Notes: a model not told the origin generated them from the letters alone. DNA of 28,604 nucleotides from JAXGTD01 sp040775095 (GCA_040775095.1 JAXGTD010000045.1:1-28604); one strand, 5' to 3'; shown: positions 17,255 to 25,842, numbered from the stretch's first letter. Numbers and translations are program-made.

Positions 17255-18613
17255 TCAACTTCCGGGGATCGTCAGCACCTCGCCGACCCGGATACGGTCG
17301 TCGGAGAGATTGTTGGCGCTGCGCAGCGAGCGCAGGCTCACGTTGTAGTTGTCGGCGATCTGCGAGAGGGTATCGCCACGGACGATGCGGTGCTTGCGAC
17401 CACCGGGGCCGGCGGCCTCGGTGCTGGCGAAACGCGTGCCCGGCGGCGGGTATTCGCGGAAATAGTCCATGATGCCATCGAGTATGGCGTTGGCGAGCTT
17501 GGACTGATAGGCATCGCTGCGCAGGCGCTTCTCCTCGGCCGGATTGGAGATGAACGCGGTCTCGACCAGCATCGAGGGGATATCGGGCGACTTGAGCACC
17601 GCGAAACCCGCCTTCTGAATCTTGGTCTGGTGAACCTCGCCGAGGCCACGCAGCTTGGTCAGGACCTTCGACGCGGCGATACCACTGTGTTCCATGGTTG
17701 CATTCTGACTCATATCCAGCAGCACGCTGGCGAGCACCTCGTTGCCCTCCTTGAGGTCGATCCCGCCAATCCGGTCGGCGCTGTTCTCGCGCTCGGCGAG
17801 CCATTTCGCCGCCTCGCTGGTGGCGCCGCCGTTTGACAGGGTGTAGACCGACGACCCACGCACACGACGGTCGTTGAACGCATCGGCATGGATCGACACG
17901 AACAGATCAGCGCGCTGCTTGCGCGCCTTCGCGATTCGCTGGCGCAGGCCGACATAGTAATCGCCGTCGCGGATCAAGAGCGCACGCATCCCACGCTGCC
18001 GGTCGATGCGAGCGGCCAGCTTGCGCGCAACCGCGAGCGTGATGTCCTTCTCGCGGGCACCGGATGCGCCGATGGCGCCGGGATCCTCGCCGCCATGACC
18101 GGCATCCACCGCGATGAGCAGCTCTCGGGCCGGTGCCCGTTTGGCGCGCACGGACGGATGCGGGTCACCGGACGGGGGCCGGGGCAGCCGTTCGGTTGAC
18201 GCCAAGACCCCACCACGGGGCTCCAGATCGATGACGATCCGGTGTCCGTACTGATCGTTTGGCCGCAGCGCGAAGCTCTTGGCCTTCACTGGCTGCTTCA
18301 GGTCGAGCACGATTCGCAGATCGTCACCCTCACGCACGCCACTGCGGATGCGCGCCACCACCAGGTCCGCGTCGTCCGGCGTCGGCAACGCCCCCCGCAG
18401 GCGCGCGTCCACGACATCGATGACAAGCCGGTCCGGGTCGTCGAGCGAAAAGATGCTGTGGTGCACCGCCGCGGCGGTATCGATGACGATCCGCGTCTGA
18501 TCTGGCGCATTCCAGATTCGCGCGCCGCGCACGTCCACCTGTTCGGCACGCGGTGCCGTCGTCAAGACCGACAGGCACAGGAGTCCAAGCAGCATGGAGA
18601 TTGTCCTGTTCAT
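17255..18613 (-). CDS. amiC: N-acetylmuramoyl-L-alanine amidase with AMIN and LysM domains
   Basis: Periplasmic zinc amidase that cuts peptide stems from murein during daughter-cell separation. 452 residues: signal peptide (about 1-24, ending APRAEQ), AMIN domain for septal targeting (about 25-125), Amidase_3 catalytic domain (about 165-385), and a C-terminal LysM (about 405-450; RIVRGDTLSQIADNYNVSL). Zinc and catalytic residues show in DAGHGG, SIHADA and VETAFISNP. The LysM tail and the mutL neighbour match the AmiB/AmiC type; the exact letter is uncertain. The ATG at 18613 is preferred because the other candidate at 18670 lies inside a probable -10 box. Confidence 0.93.
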   Translation of the reverse strand: MNRTISMLLGLLCLSVLTTAPRAEQVDVRGARIWNAPDQTRIVIDTAAAVHHSIFSLDDPDRLVIDVVDARLRGALPTPDDADLVVARIRSGVREGDDLRIVLDLKQPVKAKSFALRPNDQYGHRIVIDLEPRGGVLASTERLPRPPSGDPHPSVRAKRAPARELLIAVDAGHGGEDPGAIGASGAREKDITLAVARKLAARIDRQRGMRALLIRDGDYYVGLRQRIAKARKQRADLFVSIHADAFNDRRVRGSSVYTLSNGGATSEAAKWLAERENSADRIGGIDLKEGNEVLASVLLDMSQNATMEHSGIAASKVLTKLRGLGEVHQTKIQKAGFAVLKSPDIPSMLVETAFISNPAEEKRLRSDAYQSKLANAILDGIMDYFREYPPPGTRFASTEAAGPGGRKHRIVRGDTLSQIADNYNVSLRSLRSANNLSDDRIRVGEVLTIPGS

Positions 18614-18665
18614 CGCGCGGCCCCGGCGACGGGCGTGCTCCTGTATCGGCTGGAAGTTGCTAAAA

Positions 18666-18695
18666 ATCATAGCATCAGAGTCGAAAAGAATCCAA
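18666..18695 (-). promoter_or_regulatory. Extended -10 promoter for amiC-mutL-miaA
   Basis: On the minus strand TGCTATGAT (-10 hexamer TATGAT at 18671-18666, with an extended TG) has TTGGAT at 18695-18690, spacer 18. The start of transcription would be near 18659, about 45 bases before the amiC ATG at 18613. The upstream in-frame ATG at 18670 is part of the -10 hexamer. Confidence 0.55.
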
Positions 18696-18775
18696 GTCGA
18701 TACCGTGGGTTGAGAGCGTTTCCTCGAGATCGCGGCAGCACGCGGCGCGGGCCTGGGAGCCGATTGCCGGGGGAT

Positions 18776-19267
18776 TCATCCTCTCTGGCGATGTCGGTTC
18801 GCAAACGTCGCGAGGGCCTGTCCCAGCTCCTGCTGCCAGCCACTGCTGGCGAGCATCCGCAGCACTCGCCCAGGCGGCGCATGCGCGATGGCGATCTGAA
18901 GGTCTGCCGGGGGCAATACCCCCTCCCCGCGCTCCGGCCACTCCACCAACACCAGGGCATCATCGGCGATCAGCTCCCGCCAACCGAGATATTCCAACTC
19001 CTCCGGGTCGGCGAGTCGGTAGAGATCCAGATGATGCAGCGTCCTCCCCGCGGCCGCGTAGGACTCGATCAACGTGTAGGTGGGACTGCGCACGGGCCCC
19101 TCGTGGCCGAGCTCGCGCAGCAGGCCCCGCACCAGCGTGGTCTTGCCCGTCCCGAGGTCGCCCTGCAGGGTCACCAGGCCCGTCCTGTCGGCCAGGGCCA
19201 CGGCCAGACACCCACCGAACGCGATCTGTGCCTGCTCGTCTTCCAAATAGACTTCCGATGGGTTCAT
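18776..19267 (-). CDS. tsaE: tRNA threonylcarbamoyladenosine biosynthesis ATPase TsaE
   Basis: ATPase that works with TsaB and TsaD to make t6A37 in tRNAs reading ANN codons. 163 residues. Walker A GDLGTGKTTLVRGLL, SPTYTLIESY, LHHLDLYRL and VLVEWPERG are typical. ATG 19267 overlaps the nnr stop by 4 bp (ATGA), so translation is coupled; the open upstream frame is a GC artefact. The nnr-tsaE-amiC-mutL order is the classic gammaproteobacterial one. Confidence 0.95.
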   Translation of the reverse strand: MNPSEVYLEDEQAQIAFGGCLAVALADRTGLVTLQGDLGTGKTTLVRGLLRELGHEGPVRSPTYTLIESYAAAGRTLHHLDLYRLADPEELEYLGWRELIADDALVLVEWPERGEGVLPPADLQIAIAHAPPGRVLRMLASSGWQQELGQALATFANRHRQRG

Positions 19268-20844
19268 CGCCCGTCCTCCGCCGCAGCGCCCGTGCCCGGC
19301 GCCGCCCCCTGCAGGGTCGCTCGCAGCGCGCCGATCAGGTCCGAGGCGAGCAGACCCGTTTGGCCCGCGTGCGCGGCGCGATCCCCCGCCGCCGCGTGCA
19401 GGCACACGCCAGCGCAAGCGGCCTCTTCCAACCCGAGCCCCTGCGCAAGCAGCGCCGCAATCACACCCGTTAGCACATCGCCCATGCCCGCGCTGGCCAT
19501 GCCAGGGTTGCCCTGGCTGCAGACCGCGACCGGTCGATGCCCATCAGCGCGAACCAGGGTGCCTGCGCCCTTGAGCACCACGACGCCGCCATAACGCCCC
19601 TGCAACGCCTGCACCGCCGCGAATCGATCCTGCTCGATCTCGGCGACGCTGACGCCAAGCAACCGCGCGGCCTCGCCAGGGTGCGGCGTCAATACCCAGT
19701 CGTCGCGGCGGCACGGAGCCTCGGCAAGCAGGTTGAGCGCATCGGCGTCGATCACCAAGGGCCGGTCGCGCTCAACCGGCTCGGCGAGTACGCGCTCAAG
19801 CAATACCCTGCCCCAGACGTCGCGACCAAGACCAGGCCCAATGGCGATGACATCGGCAAGCCCCAGGGCCGGGTCCAGCGCGTCCTGATCGCCCACGGCC
19901 CGGACCATCAGCTCGGGTCGCGTCAGGTTCACCAGGGTCGCGTGTCCCGGGTGGGTCGCGACCGTGACCCGTCCGGCACCGCCACGCAGCGCCGCCTCCG
20001 CGCACAGGCGCACGGCCCCGGACATGCCGGGCGCGCCGCCGATCGCGACCACGTGGCCGAAGTCACCCTTGTTCGCACTATGCCGACGCGCCGGAAGCCA
20101 GGCCGAGGTCTTGCCCCAGTCGATACGCCGCGCCGACAAGACCTCGCTGGCGTAGATCGCGGCGGGAATCCGCAGGGCATCGAACCGGATCTCGCCGCAA
20201 CAGTCCCGCCCCCGACCCGTGAACAGACCGCGCTTGAGTCCGATGAAGCTGATGGTGACATCGGCCTCGATCGCGCTCCCCAGCACACGGCCGCTGTCCG
20301 CATGCAGGCCAGTGGGAATGTCCACCGCCAGTACCGGCGCTCTGAGCGCGTTGGCCTGGCCGATCGCCTCGGCCCAGATGCCCTGCACCGGACGCTCCAG
20401 ACCCGTACCGAGCATCGCGTCGACGATCAATCCCGAATCCGGTGGGATCCCCCGGAATGGCTCGGCGACACCGCCGGCGGCCGCGAACGCGCCCGCCGCG
20501 GCCAGCGCCTCGCCGCGCAACCCGGCGTGATCACCGAGTTGGAGCAGGCGCACCGCGAGGCCTTGTGCGCGCGCGATCCGGGCGATGACATAGCCGTCGC
20601 CGCCGTTGTTGCCTACCCCGGCCAGGACGGTCAGGGCCCGCGCCTTCGGCCAGCGTTCCCGCAACAGGGCGAACGCGGCGGCGCCCGCCCGCTCCATCAA
20701 CTCGGTACCGGGGATGCCATGGGCCTCGATGGCGCGGCGGTCCAGGGCCCGCACCTGGGCGGCCGTGTACAGGGCATAGGGCAGGCGGGTCGTCTCTGGC
20801 ATCATTCGCGGCACGGCAGGCTCCAGCGGGCGCTCACGGGTCAT
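19264..20844 (-). CDS. nnr: Bifunctional NAD(P)H-hydrate epimerase / ADP-dependent dehydratase
   Basis: Repairs damaged NAD(P)H: the N-terminal YjeF domain epimerises the R hydrate, and the C-terminal ribokinase-like domain dehydrates the S form using ADP. 526 residues. N domain (about 20-230) shows AGVGNNGGDGYVIAR and VDIPTGLHADSG. C domain (about 240-515) shows KGDFGHVVAIGG, GPGLG, TPHPGEAARLLG, LKGAGTLV and GMGDVLTGVIAAL. ATG 20844 gives about 22 residues before the family start; an ATG pair at 20805/20802 is an alternative. No good ribosome site at either. Confidence 0.95.
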   Translation of the reverse strand: MTRERPLEPAVPRMMPETTRLPYALYTAAQVRALDRRAIEAHGIPGTELMERAGAAAFALLRERWPKARALTVLAGVGNNGGDGYVIARIARAQGLAVRLLQLGDHAGLRGEALAAAGAFAAAGGVAEPFRGIPPDSGLIVDAMLGTGLERPVQGIWAEAIGQANALRAPVLAVDIPTGLHADSGRVLGSAIEADVTISFIGLKRGLFTGRGRDCCGEIRFDALRIPAAIYASEVLSARRIDWGKTSAWLPARRHSANKGDFGHVVAIGGAPGMSGAVRLCAEAALRGGAGRVTVATHPGHATLVNLTRPELMVRAVGDQDALDPALGLADVIAIGPGLGRDVWGRVLLERVLAEPVERDRPLVIDADALNLLAEAPCRRDDWVLTPHPGEAARLLGVSVAEIEQDRFAAVQALQGRYGGVVVLKGAGTLVRADGHRPVAVCSQGNPGMASAGMGDVLTGVIAALLAQGLGLEEAACAGVCLHAAAGDRAAHAGQTGLLASDLIGALRATLQGAAPGTGAAAEDGR

Positions 20845-21032
20845 GGATTGACCCGCTCACCCGGGGTGATCGAGATTCGGATGTTGGGCCGGAATCCGGC
20901 CCCCGCAGCGCCGCCGCGCGCCGAGAGCCGCCGCCGGCGGGCCGAGGGCTGCTATGCTGCCGGGAGATCGGCCGCGGCGGCAAGCCCGAAGCGCGTCCTC
21001 TGGAGTCCCATCCCCAGCATTCAGGCAACGCC
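20845..21032. other. Divergent nnr/queG intergenic region
   Basis: 188 bp between divergent genes, which must hold promoters for both. On the plus strand an extended -10-like TGCTATGCT (about 20950-20958) lies 75 bp before queG without a recognisable -35. A GC-rich inverted segment (CCGCCGCCGGCGG) lies around 20928-20940. Nothing else is clear. Confidence 0.3.
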
Positions 21033-22103
21033 GTGACGAGCCCCGACCCACATACCCTGGCCACCGAGATTAAGCGCTGGGGCGCCGAGCTTGGCTTTCA
21101 GCAGGTCGGCATCTGCGACGGCGATCTGCCCGAGGCCGAGGCGCGTCTCGCCGACTGGCTCGAGCACGGCAGGCACGGCTGCATGGAGTATATGGCCCGG
21201 CACGGCACCAAGCGAAGTCGGCCCGCGGAGCTGCTGCCGGGAACGCGGCGCGTGATCTCGGTCCGGATGGACTATCTCCCCGAACCGCAGGCGGCGATCG
21301 GTGCCGCCATTGCCGATCCCGCACGCGCGTTCGTCTCGCGCTACGCGCTCGGGCGCGACTACCACAAGGTCCTGCGCCGGCGTCTGCAGCGGCTGGCGCA
21401 ACGCCTTGCCGAGCGCATCGGGCCGTTCGGCTATCGCGTGTTCGTCGACTCGGCACCCGTGCTCGAGAAACCGCTGGCACAGAAGGCCGGTCTCGGCTGG
21501 ATCGGCAAACACACCAATCTGATCAGCCGCGGCGGCGGTTCCTGGTGCTTTCTCGGCGAGATCTATGTCGATCTCGAGCTGCCGCTCGACCGCCCCGCCA
21601 CCGAGCACTGCGGGCGCTGCCAGGCCTGTCTCGACGTCTGCCCGACCGATGCCATTATCGCCCCATTCCAGCTCGACGCCCGGCGCTGCATCGCCTATCT
21701 GACCATCGAGCTGCAGGGTCCCATCCCGGAGCCGCTGCGCCGGCTGATCGGCAACCGCGTCTTCGGCTGCGACGACTGCCAGCTGGTCTGCCCGTGGAAC
21801 CGGTTCGCAAGCCTGGGCACCGAGCCGGACTTCCTGCCGCGCCATGGGCTCGACGCGGCGACCCTCGTGGACCTGTTCGCCTGGGACGAGCCGACGTTTC
21901 TCTCAAGCACCGAGGGCTCGGCGATCCGGCGCATCGGTCACGCCCGGTGGCTGCGCAACCTCGCCGTGGGACTCGGTAACGTACCCCCGTCGGCGGCCGC
22001 CCGACGCGCCTTGGCCGCCCGCGCCGATCACCCCAGTGCACTGGTCCGCGAGCACGTGCACTGGGCACTGGCCCGCCAGTCGGCGAACGATGCCGGCACC
22101 TGA
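21033..22103 (+). CDS. queG: Epoxyqueuosine reductase QueG
   Basis: Cobalamin-dependent iron-sulfur enzyme that reduces epoxyqueuosine to queuosine in tRNA, the last pathway step. 356 residues. Two [4Fe-4S] ferredoxin-type clusters: CGRCQACLDVCP (Cys193/196/199/203) and CDDCQLVCPWN (Cys246/249/253). The conserved VDSAPVLEKPLAQKAGLGWIGKHT contains the probable catalytic Asp139. The C-terminus has HEAT-like repeats (about 300-350). The start is GTG at 21033. It faces away from nnr, as in many gammaproteobacteria, and converges with the pst operon 68 bp downstream. Confidence 0.96.
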   Translation: MTSPDPHTLATEIKRWGAELGFQQVGICDGDLPEAEARLADWLEHGRHGCMEYMARHGTKRSRPAELLPGTRRVISVRMDYLPEPQAAIGAAIADPARAFVSRYALGRDYHKVLRRRLQRLAQRLAERIGPFGYRVFVDSAPVLEKPLAQKAGLGWIGKHTNLISRGGGSWCFLGEIYVDLELPLDRPATEHCGRCQACLDVCPTDAIIAPFQLDARRCIAYLTIELQGPIPEPLRRLIGNRVFGCDDCQLVCPWNRFASLGTEPDFLPRHGLDAATLVDLFAWDEPTFLSSTEGSAIRRIGHARWLRNLAVGLGNVPPSAAARRALAARADHPSALVREHVHWALARQSANDAGT

Positions 22104-22171
22104 TGCAGGCTGATCTTCCGGCGTTTTCGGCCCGGGCCATCGGAGGCCCAGACGGGCATCTCCCGCCGCGC
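22104..22171. other. Convergent queG/pstB gap
   Basis: 68 bp where the queG and pst transcripts meet. A short dyad, GGGCC (22134-22138) and GGCCC (22145-22149) with a 6-base loop, is the only candidate. It lacks a T-tract on the plus strand, and on the minus strand it is followed by a weak GAAAACG stretch. I do not call it a functional terminator. Confidence 0.3.
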
Positions 22172-22975
22172 TCAGCCGAAACGCCCCTCGATATAGTCTG
22201 CCGTTTCCTTGTGCCGCGGGGTCACGAACATCTCCTCGGTCAGGCTGTGCTCCACCACCTTCCCCATGAGCATGAAGATGCACTCCTCGCTCGCCCGACG
22301 CGCCTGGGCCATGTTGTGGGTGACAATGAGGATGGTGTACTGCCCCCGAAGCTCCCAGATCAGCTCCTCGACCGCCTCGGTGCCTTTGGGATCGAGTGCC
22401 GAGCAGGGCTCGTCCATCAACAGCACCCGTGGCTTGACCGGCAACAGGCGCGCGATGCAGAGTTTCTGCTGCTCCTCGAGGGACAGCTCGGTCGCCTTGC
22501 GGTTGAGCCGATCCTTAACCTTGTCCCAGAGCAGGACCTGCCGTAACGCCCCCTCGACGACCTCGTCCGGTTTTTGCCGCGCGTCGGCGCCCTTCATATG
22601 CAGTCGGTAGCCGAACAGGATGTTGTCGCGAATCGAGATGGGAAGCGGGTTCGGCCGCTGGAAGACCATCCCGACCTGTTTGCGGACCTGAACGAGCTCC
22701 ACCATCGGGTCGTAGATGTTCTTGCCCATCACATCGATCGTGCCGTCGATGCGCACGTAGCCGAGCCGCTCGTTGATACGGTTCACGCTGCGCAGAAAGG
22801 TCGACTTGCCGCAACCGGATGGCCCGATGAGCGACGTGATCATCCCCTGGCGAATCTTCAGGTCGACGTCATAAAGGGCCTGAAAGGTGCCATACCAGAG
22901 GTTTAGCTTGCTGGTCCGGATAGCGAAATCGGATTCGGACGAATCGTTCGCGAGCCGCTGCGCTGCAGTATTCAT
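22172..22975 (-). CDS. pstB1: Phosphate ABC transporter ATPase, copy 1 (degenerate signature)
   Basis: Cytosolic ATPase of the Pst phosphate importer. 267 residues. Walker A GPSGCGKST (51-59), Q-loop Gln106 in VFQRPNP, Walker B LLMDEP (Asp188, Glu189), D-loop SALD and switch His220 (VTHNM) are all intact. The ABC signature is not: the expected LSGGQ reads LSLEE at 164-168, within LSLEEQQKLCIARLLPVKP. Its neighbour pstB2 has the opposite pattern, so the two likely work as a pair. A 203-bp gap with a terminator-like hairpin separates it from pstB2, and no Shine-Dalgarno sequence is seen before ATG 22975, so its expression may differ from the rest. The copy number is a label used here. Confidence 0.93.
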   Translation of the reverse strand: MNTAAQRLANDSSESDFAIRTSKLNLWYGTFQALYDVDLKIRQGMITSLIGPSGCGKSTFLRSVNRINERLGYVRIDGTIDVMGKNIYDPMVELVQVRKQVGMVFQRPNPLPISIRDNILFGYRLHMKGADARQKPDEVVEGALRQVLLWDKVKDRLNRKATELSLEEQQKLCIARLLPVKPRVLLMDEPCSALDPKGTEAVEELIWELRGQYTILIVTHNMAQARRASEECIFMLMGKVVEHSLTEEMFVTPRHKETADYIEGRFG

Positions 22976-23135
22976 AGGCGTTGCCGAATCAGATCAACGA
23001 AAATGGAATCACCTGACAATCGTGAGCGTGACCGCTCCGCGGGGTGCCGATCCAACCTCTTCCGGGCATGCCATCCGCCCTCGCCTCGCACGGCGCAACG
23101 CACGAAGCGCCCCCTGATCAGGCCCTCGCGGCACT

Positions 23136-23163
23136 CGAAAATGCCGGGCCTTTCATGGCCCGG
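23136..23163 (-). terminator. Hairpin with short T-tract between pstB2 and pstB1
   Basis: On the minus strand a perfect 7-bp stem, CCGGGCC (23163-23157) and GGCCCGG (23150-23144), has a 6-base loop and is followed by CATTTTCG. It starts 16 bp after the pstB2 stop. It could be a weak intrinsic terminator or attenuator setting pstB1 levels. The 160 bp between it and pstB1 show no convincing promoter or Pho box. Confidence 0.5.
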
Positions 23164-23178
23164 GCGGGAGACGTGTCT

Positions 23179-24000
23179 CTAACCAAACCGACCCTCGACG
23201 TAGTCCCGGGTGCGCCTGTCCTTGACCTCACCAGTGAACAGATTTTCGGTGATGCCGATCTCGACGCACTTCCCGCCGAGGAAGAAGGCGGTCCGATCCG
23301 CGAGCCGTCGTGCCTGCTGCACCAGATTCGTGACCAGCAGGATCGTCATATCGACACGCAATTCCTTCAGGACCTCCTCGATGCGCATCGTCGTGACCGG
23401 GTCGACCGCGATCGAGAACTCGTCGAGAACCAGCAACTCCGGCTCCTGGGACAGGGCGCGCGCGATGGTCAGACGCTGCTGCTGACCGCCGGAGAGCAGG
23501 CTGCCCAGCGAGCTGAGCCGGTCTTTGACCTCGTCCCACAGCGCGGCCCGGGTCAGACAGCGCTCGACGATGATGTCGAGCTTGCGCCTGTCCTTGATGC
23601 CGCGCAGCCGCGGCGACAGGGCGACGTTGTCATAGATGGTCATGGGCAACCCGACCGGCAGCGGGAACACGACGCCGATGCGACTACGCAGCGCATAGAT
23701 GTTCTTGAGCTTTTGCACGTCGCGCCCGTTGAACAGGATCTCCCCCTGCACCTGCATCCCAGGGGTGAACACGTCCATGCGGTTGAGGGCCTTCAGGAAC
23801 GACGTCTTACCGGCATTTGCCGGACCGATGACGCCAAAGATCTCGTTTTCCCGGACCTCGAGGTTGACCCCCTCAAGCGCGACAGTGCCTCCGTAGCGGA
23901 TCTCGAGATCCTTCACCGCAAGCTTGGTCCTTCTGTCGCCGGACTCGTTGGTCTGGTCCATGGGTCCAGGCACTGTCTGAACACCCGCATCACTCACCAT
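23179..24000 (-). CDS. pstB2: Phosphate ABC transporter ATPase, copy 2 (degenerate catalytic motifs)
   Basis: Second PstB-family ATPase of the operon. 273 residues. The signature LSGGQQQRL (169-177) is intact, and Walker B LLVLDE keeps Asp193 and Glu194. The residues that act on the nucleotide are altered: Walker A reads GPANAGKT (59-66) with the middle Gly replaced by Asn, the Q-loop Gln is Pro113 (VFPLP), the D-loop is SIAVD, and the switch His is Asn225 (VTNLV). I checked the Pro and Asn codons in the DNA. It therefore probably binds ATP but hydrolyses poorly, acting with pstB1. The ATG at 24000 overlaps the pstA stop by 7 bp and has an AG-rich ribosome site; the first 25 residues are not conserved, so ATG codon 14 is an alternative. 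Confidence 0.92.
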   Translation of the reverse strand: MVSDAGVQTVPGPMDQTNESGDRRTKLAVKDLEIRYGGTVALEGVNLEVRENEIFGVIGPANAGKTSFLKALNRMDVFTPGMQVQGEILFNGRDVQKLKNIYALRSRIGVVFPLPVGLPMTIYDNVALSPRLRGIKDRRKLDIIVERCLTRAALWDEVKDRLSSLGSLLSGGQQQRLTIARALSQEPELLVLDEFSIAVDPVTTMRIEEVLKELRVDMTILLVTNLVQQARRLADRTAFFLGGKCVEIGITENLFTGEVKDRRTRDYVEGRFG

Positions 24001-24881
24001 TTCTTCTTCCCCCGCAGGTAGGTCCGAAAGGCGATCGACAGGCTGTTCATGACCAGGACCATGGCGATCAGCACCAGGGCCACGCCAAAGGGGATCTCCT
24101 CGGCGATCCCCGGCACCTGGGTGGCAACCACGAACAGATGTAACGACATGGCCATGGTCTGGTCGAGCACGGTCTCCGGAAGAAATGGTGTGAAGAAGAC
24201 CGCGCCGGTAAACATGATGGGTGCCGTCTCACCCGCGGTGCGCGATACCTCCAGGATCACGCCGGTCAGGATGCCGCTGATGGCGTTCGGCAGCACGACG
24301 CGTCGGATCGTCTGCCAGCGTGTCGCCCCCATGTTCCAGCAGGCCTCGCGAAACGCCATGGGCACCGCCTGTAGCGACTCGCGGGTGGCCACGATGACCA
24401 CAGGCAGCGTCATGACGGCCAGGGTGAGGCTCGCTGCCAGGATGCTGGTCCCGAACTTGAAAAAGATCACGAAGGCCCCGAGTCCGAAGAGGGCATGGAC
24501 GATGGACGGGACGCCAGCCAGGTTGATGATGGCGAGATTGATCACGCGCGTGAACCAGTTGTCCCCGGCGTACTCGCTCAGATAGACGGCTGCGGCCACG
24601 CCGATCGGGACAGACGCGAGCAGCGCCACCGAGACCAGCCAGATGGTTCCAAGCAAGGCCGGGAAAATGCCGCCCGTGCGCATGCCGTCGGTCGGGAAGG
24701 TGAAGAGGAAGTCGAGCGAGATGACCGACCCGCCGCGATAGATCAGGGTGCCGAGGATAACGAGCACCGGCAAGATGAGCAGCAGGGTCATCAAGCCGAA
24801 CAGGTTGCGGTAAAGACCCTGGACTCTCTGATTGCGCCGATTGAGCCCCGTGGCTTCGAAATTTGCGCTGACTGTCGCCAT
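23994..24881 (-). CDS. pstA: Phosphate ABC transporter permease PstA
   Basis: One of two inner-membrane subunits forming the phosphate channel. 295 residues with about six transmembrane segments, the first at 25-48 and the last at 262-284. The EAA coupling motif that contacts the ATPase is EACWNMGATRWQ at 179-190. AGVPSIVHALFGLGAF and RTAGETAPIMFTG are typical of PstA. AAGGGG lies eight bases before ATG 24881. It lies 4 bp after pstC and overlaps pstB2. Confidence 0.95.
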   Translation of the reverse strand: MATVSANFEATGLNRRNQRVQGLYRNLFGLMTLLLILPVLVILGTLIYRGGSVISLDFLFTFPTDGMRTGGIFPALLGTIWLVSVALLASVPIGVAAAVYLSEYAGDNWFTRVINLAIINLAGVPSIVHALFGLGAFVIFFKFGTSILAASLTLAVMTLPVVIVATRESLQAVPMAFREACWNMGATRWQTIRRVVLPNAISGILTGVILEVSRTAGETAPIMFTGAVFFTPFLPETVLDQTMAMSLHLFVVATQVPGIAEEIPFGVALVLIAMVLVMNSLSIAFRTYLRGKKKW

Positions 24882-24885
24882 GAGG

Positions 24886-25842
24886 TTACCCCTTGCGGAT
24901 GCCGCGCACGATCAGATCGGCGGTGAGATTGATGACGAAGGTGATGAGGAACAGGAAGATGCCGATCGTGAACAGGACCTGATAGTGCTCCTCACCCACC
25001 GCCGCCTCGCCCAATTCCGCCGCGATGGTGGCGGTCAGCGCGCGCACGGAGTCAAACACGCTGCCGGGGATGTTAACGGAGTGGCCCGTCGCCATCAGGA
25101 CCGCCATGGTCTCCCCAAAACCGCGCCCCACGCCCAACAGGACCGCGCCCAGCAATCCGTTTTTCGCCGCAGGCAGGACGACCTTGTAAATCACCTGCCA
25201 GCGCGTCGCGCCCATCGCTTCTGCCGCCTCCCGGTAACGGTCCGGGACGGCCTTGAGCGCATCCTCGGCGATGGAGGTCATAATGGGCGCCGCCATGAGG
25301 CCGAGGATAATCCCGGCATTCAAGACGTTGAGCCCGACGGGTACGTTGAACAGCTCAATGATGAGCGGGTTCATGACGGTGAGACCGATAAAACCCCAGA
25401 CCACCGACGGGATGGCCGCCAGGAGCTCCACCAGCACCTTGAGTGCCTCCCGGGCCTTCCCGGTCGCGAACTCGCCGATGAAGACCGCGGCCCCGAGGGA
25501 GAACGGGATCGCGACGAGCATTGCCAGACCCGTGACGCTGGCCGTGCCGGCGATGAGCGCCAGGATCCCGTACTCGGGTGCGTCGGCATCGCTCGGGAAC
25601 CAGTAGGGGGTCAGGAAGAACTCATGAAAATCCATTCGGTACAGGACGAACCCGATACCCTCCTTGGTGACGAAGAGAAAGATCCCGAGCACGAAGATGA
25701 TCGCGGAGATGCCGGCAATGAAGACAAGGCCCTGCACCGCCTTGTCGACGTACCAATCCAGGTCTCTGCGGTCGAACGCGTTTTCCGCCCCGGTCTGAAC
25801 GACCTGACGGGCAACCCCCAGGTCGGCCGTGCTGTCGGTCAT
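24886..25842 (-). CDS. pstC: Phosphate ABC transporter permease PstC
   Basis: Second channel subunit of the Pst importer, pairing with PstA. 318 residues: a hydrophilic N-terminus of about 35 residues, a first membrane segment at about 36-58, a periplasmic loop (about 65-92), then the permease core. The EAA motif is REAAEAMGATRWQVIYKVVLP (about 204-224). AAIPSVVWGFIGL and GRGFGETMAVLMATG are family hallmarks. GAGGAGG is eight bases before ATG 25842, inside the end of phoU, with only one base between the two genes. Confidence 0.95.
   Translation of the reverse strand: MTDSTADLGVARQVVQTGAENAFDRRDLDWYVDKAVQGLVFIAGISAIIFVLGIFLFVTKEGIGFVLYRMDFHEFFLTPYWFPSDADAPEYGILALIAGTASVTGLAMLVAIPFSLGAAVFIGEFATGKAREALKVLVELLAAIPSVVWGFIGLTVMNPLIIELFNVPVGLNVLNAGIILGLMAAPIMTSIAEDALKAVPDRYREAAEAMGATRWQVIYKVVLPAAKNGLLGAVLLGVGRGFGETMAVLMATGHSVNIPGSVFDSVRALTATIAAELGEAAVGEEHYQVLFTIGIFLFLITFVINLTADLIVRGIRKG

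Noticed and set aside
17109..17804. N-terminal extension of mutL making an 835-residue protein
   Set aside because: The extension overlaps amiC in another frame and is not MutL-like; MSRIHALPPQLINQ is the family start.
19537..21036. Plus-strand open frame (499 codons) opposite nnr, running up to queG
   Set aside because: Antisense to the bifunctional nnr gene, with no conserved motifs.
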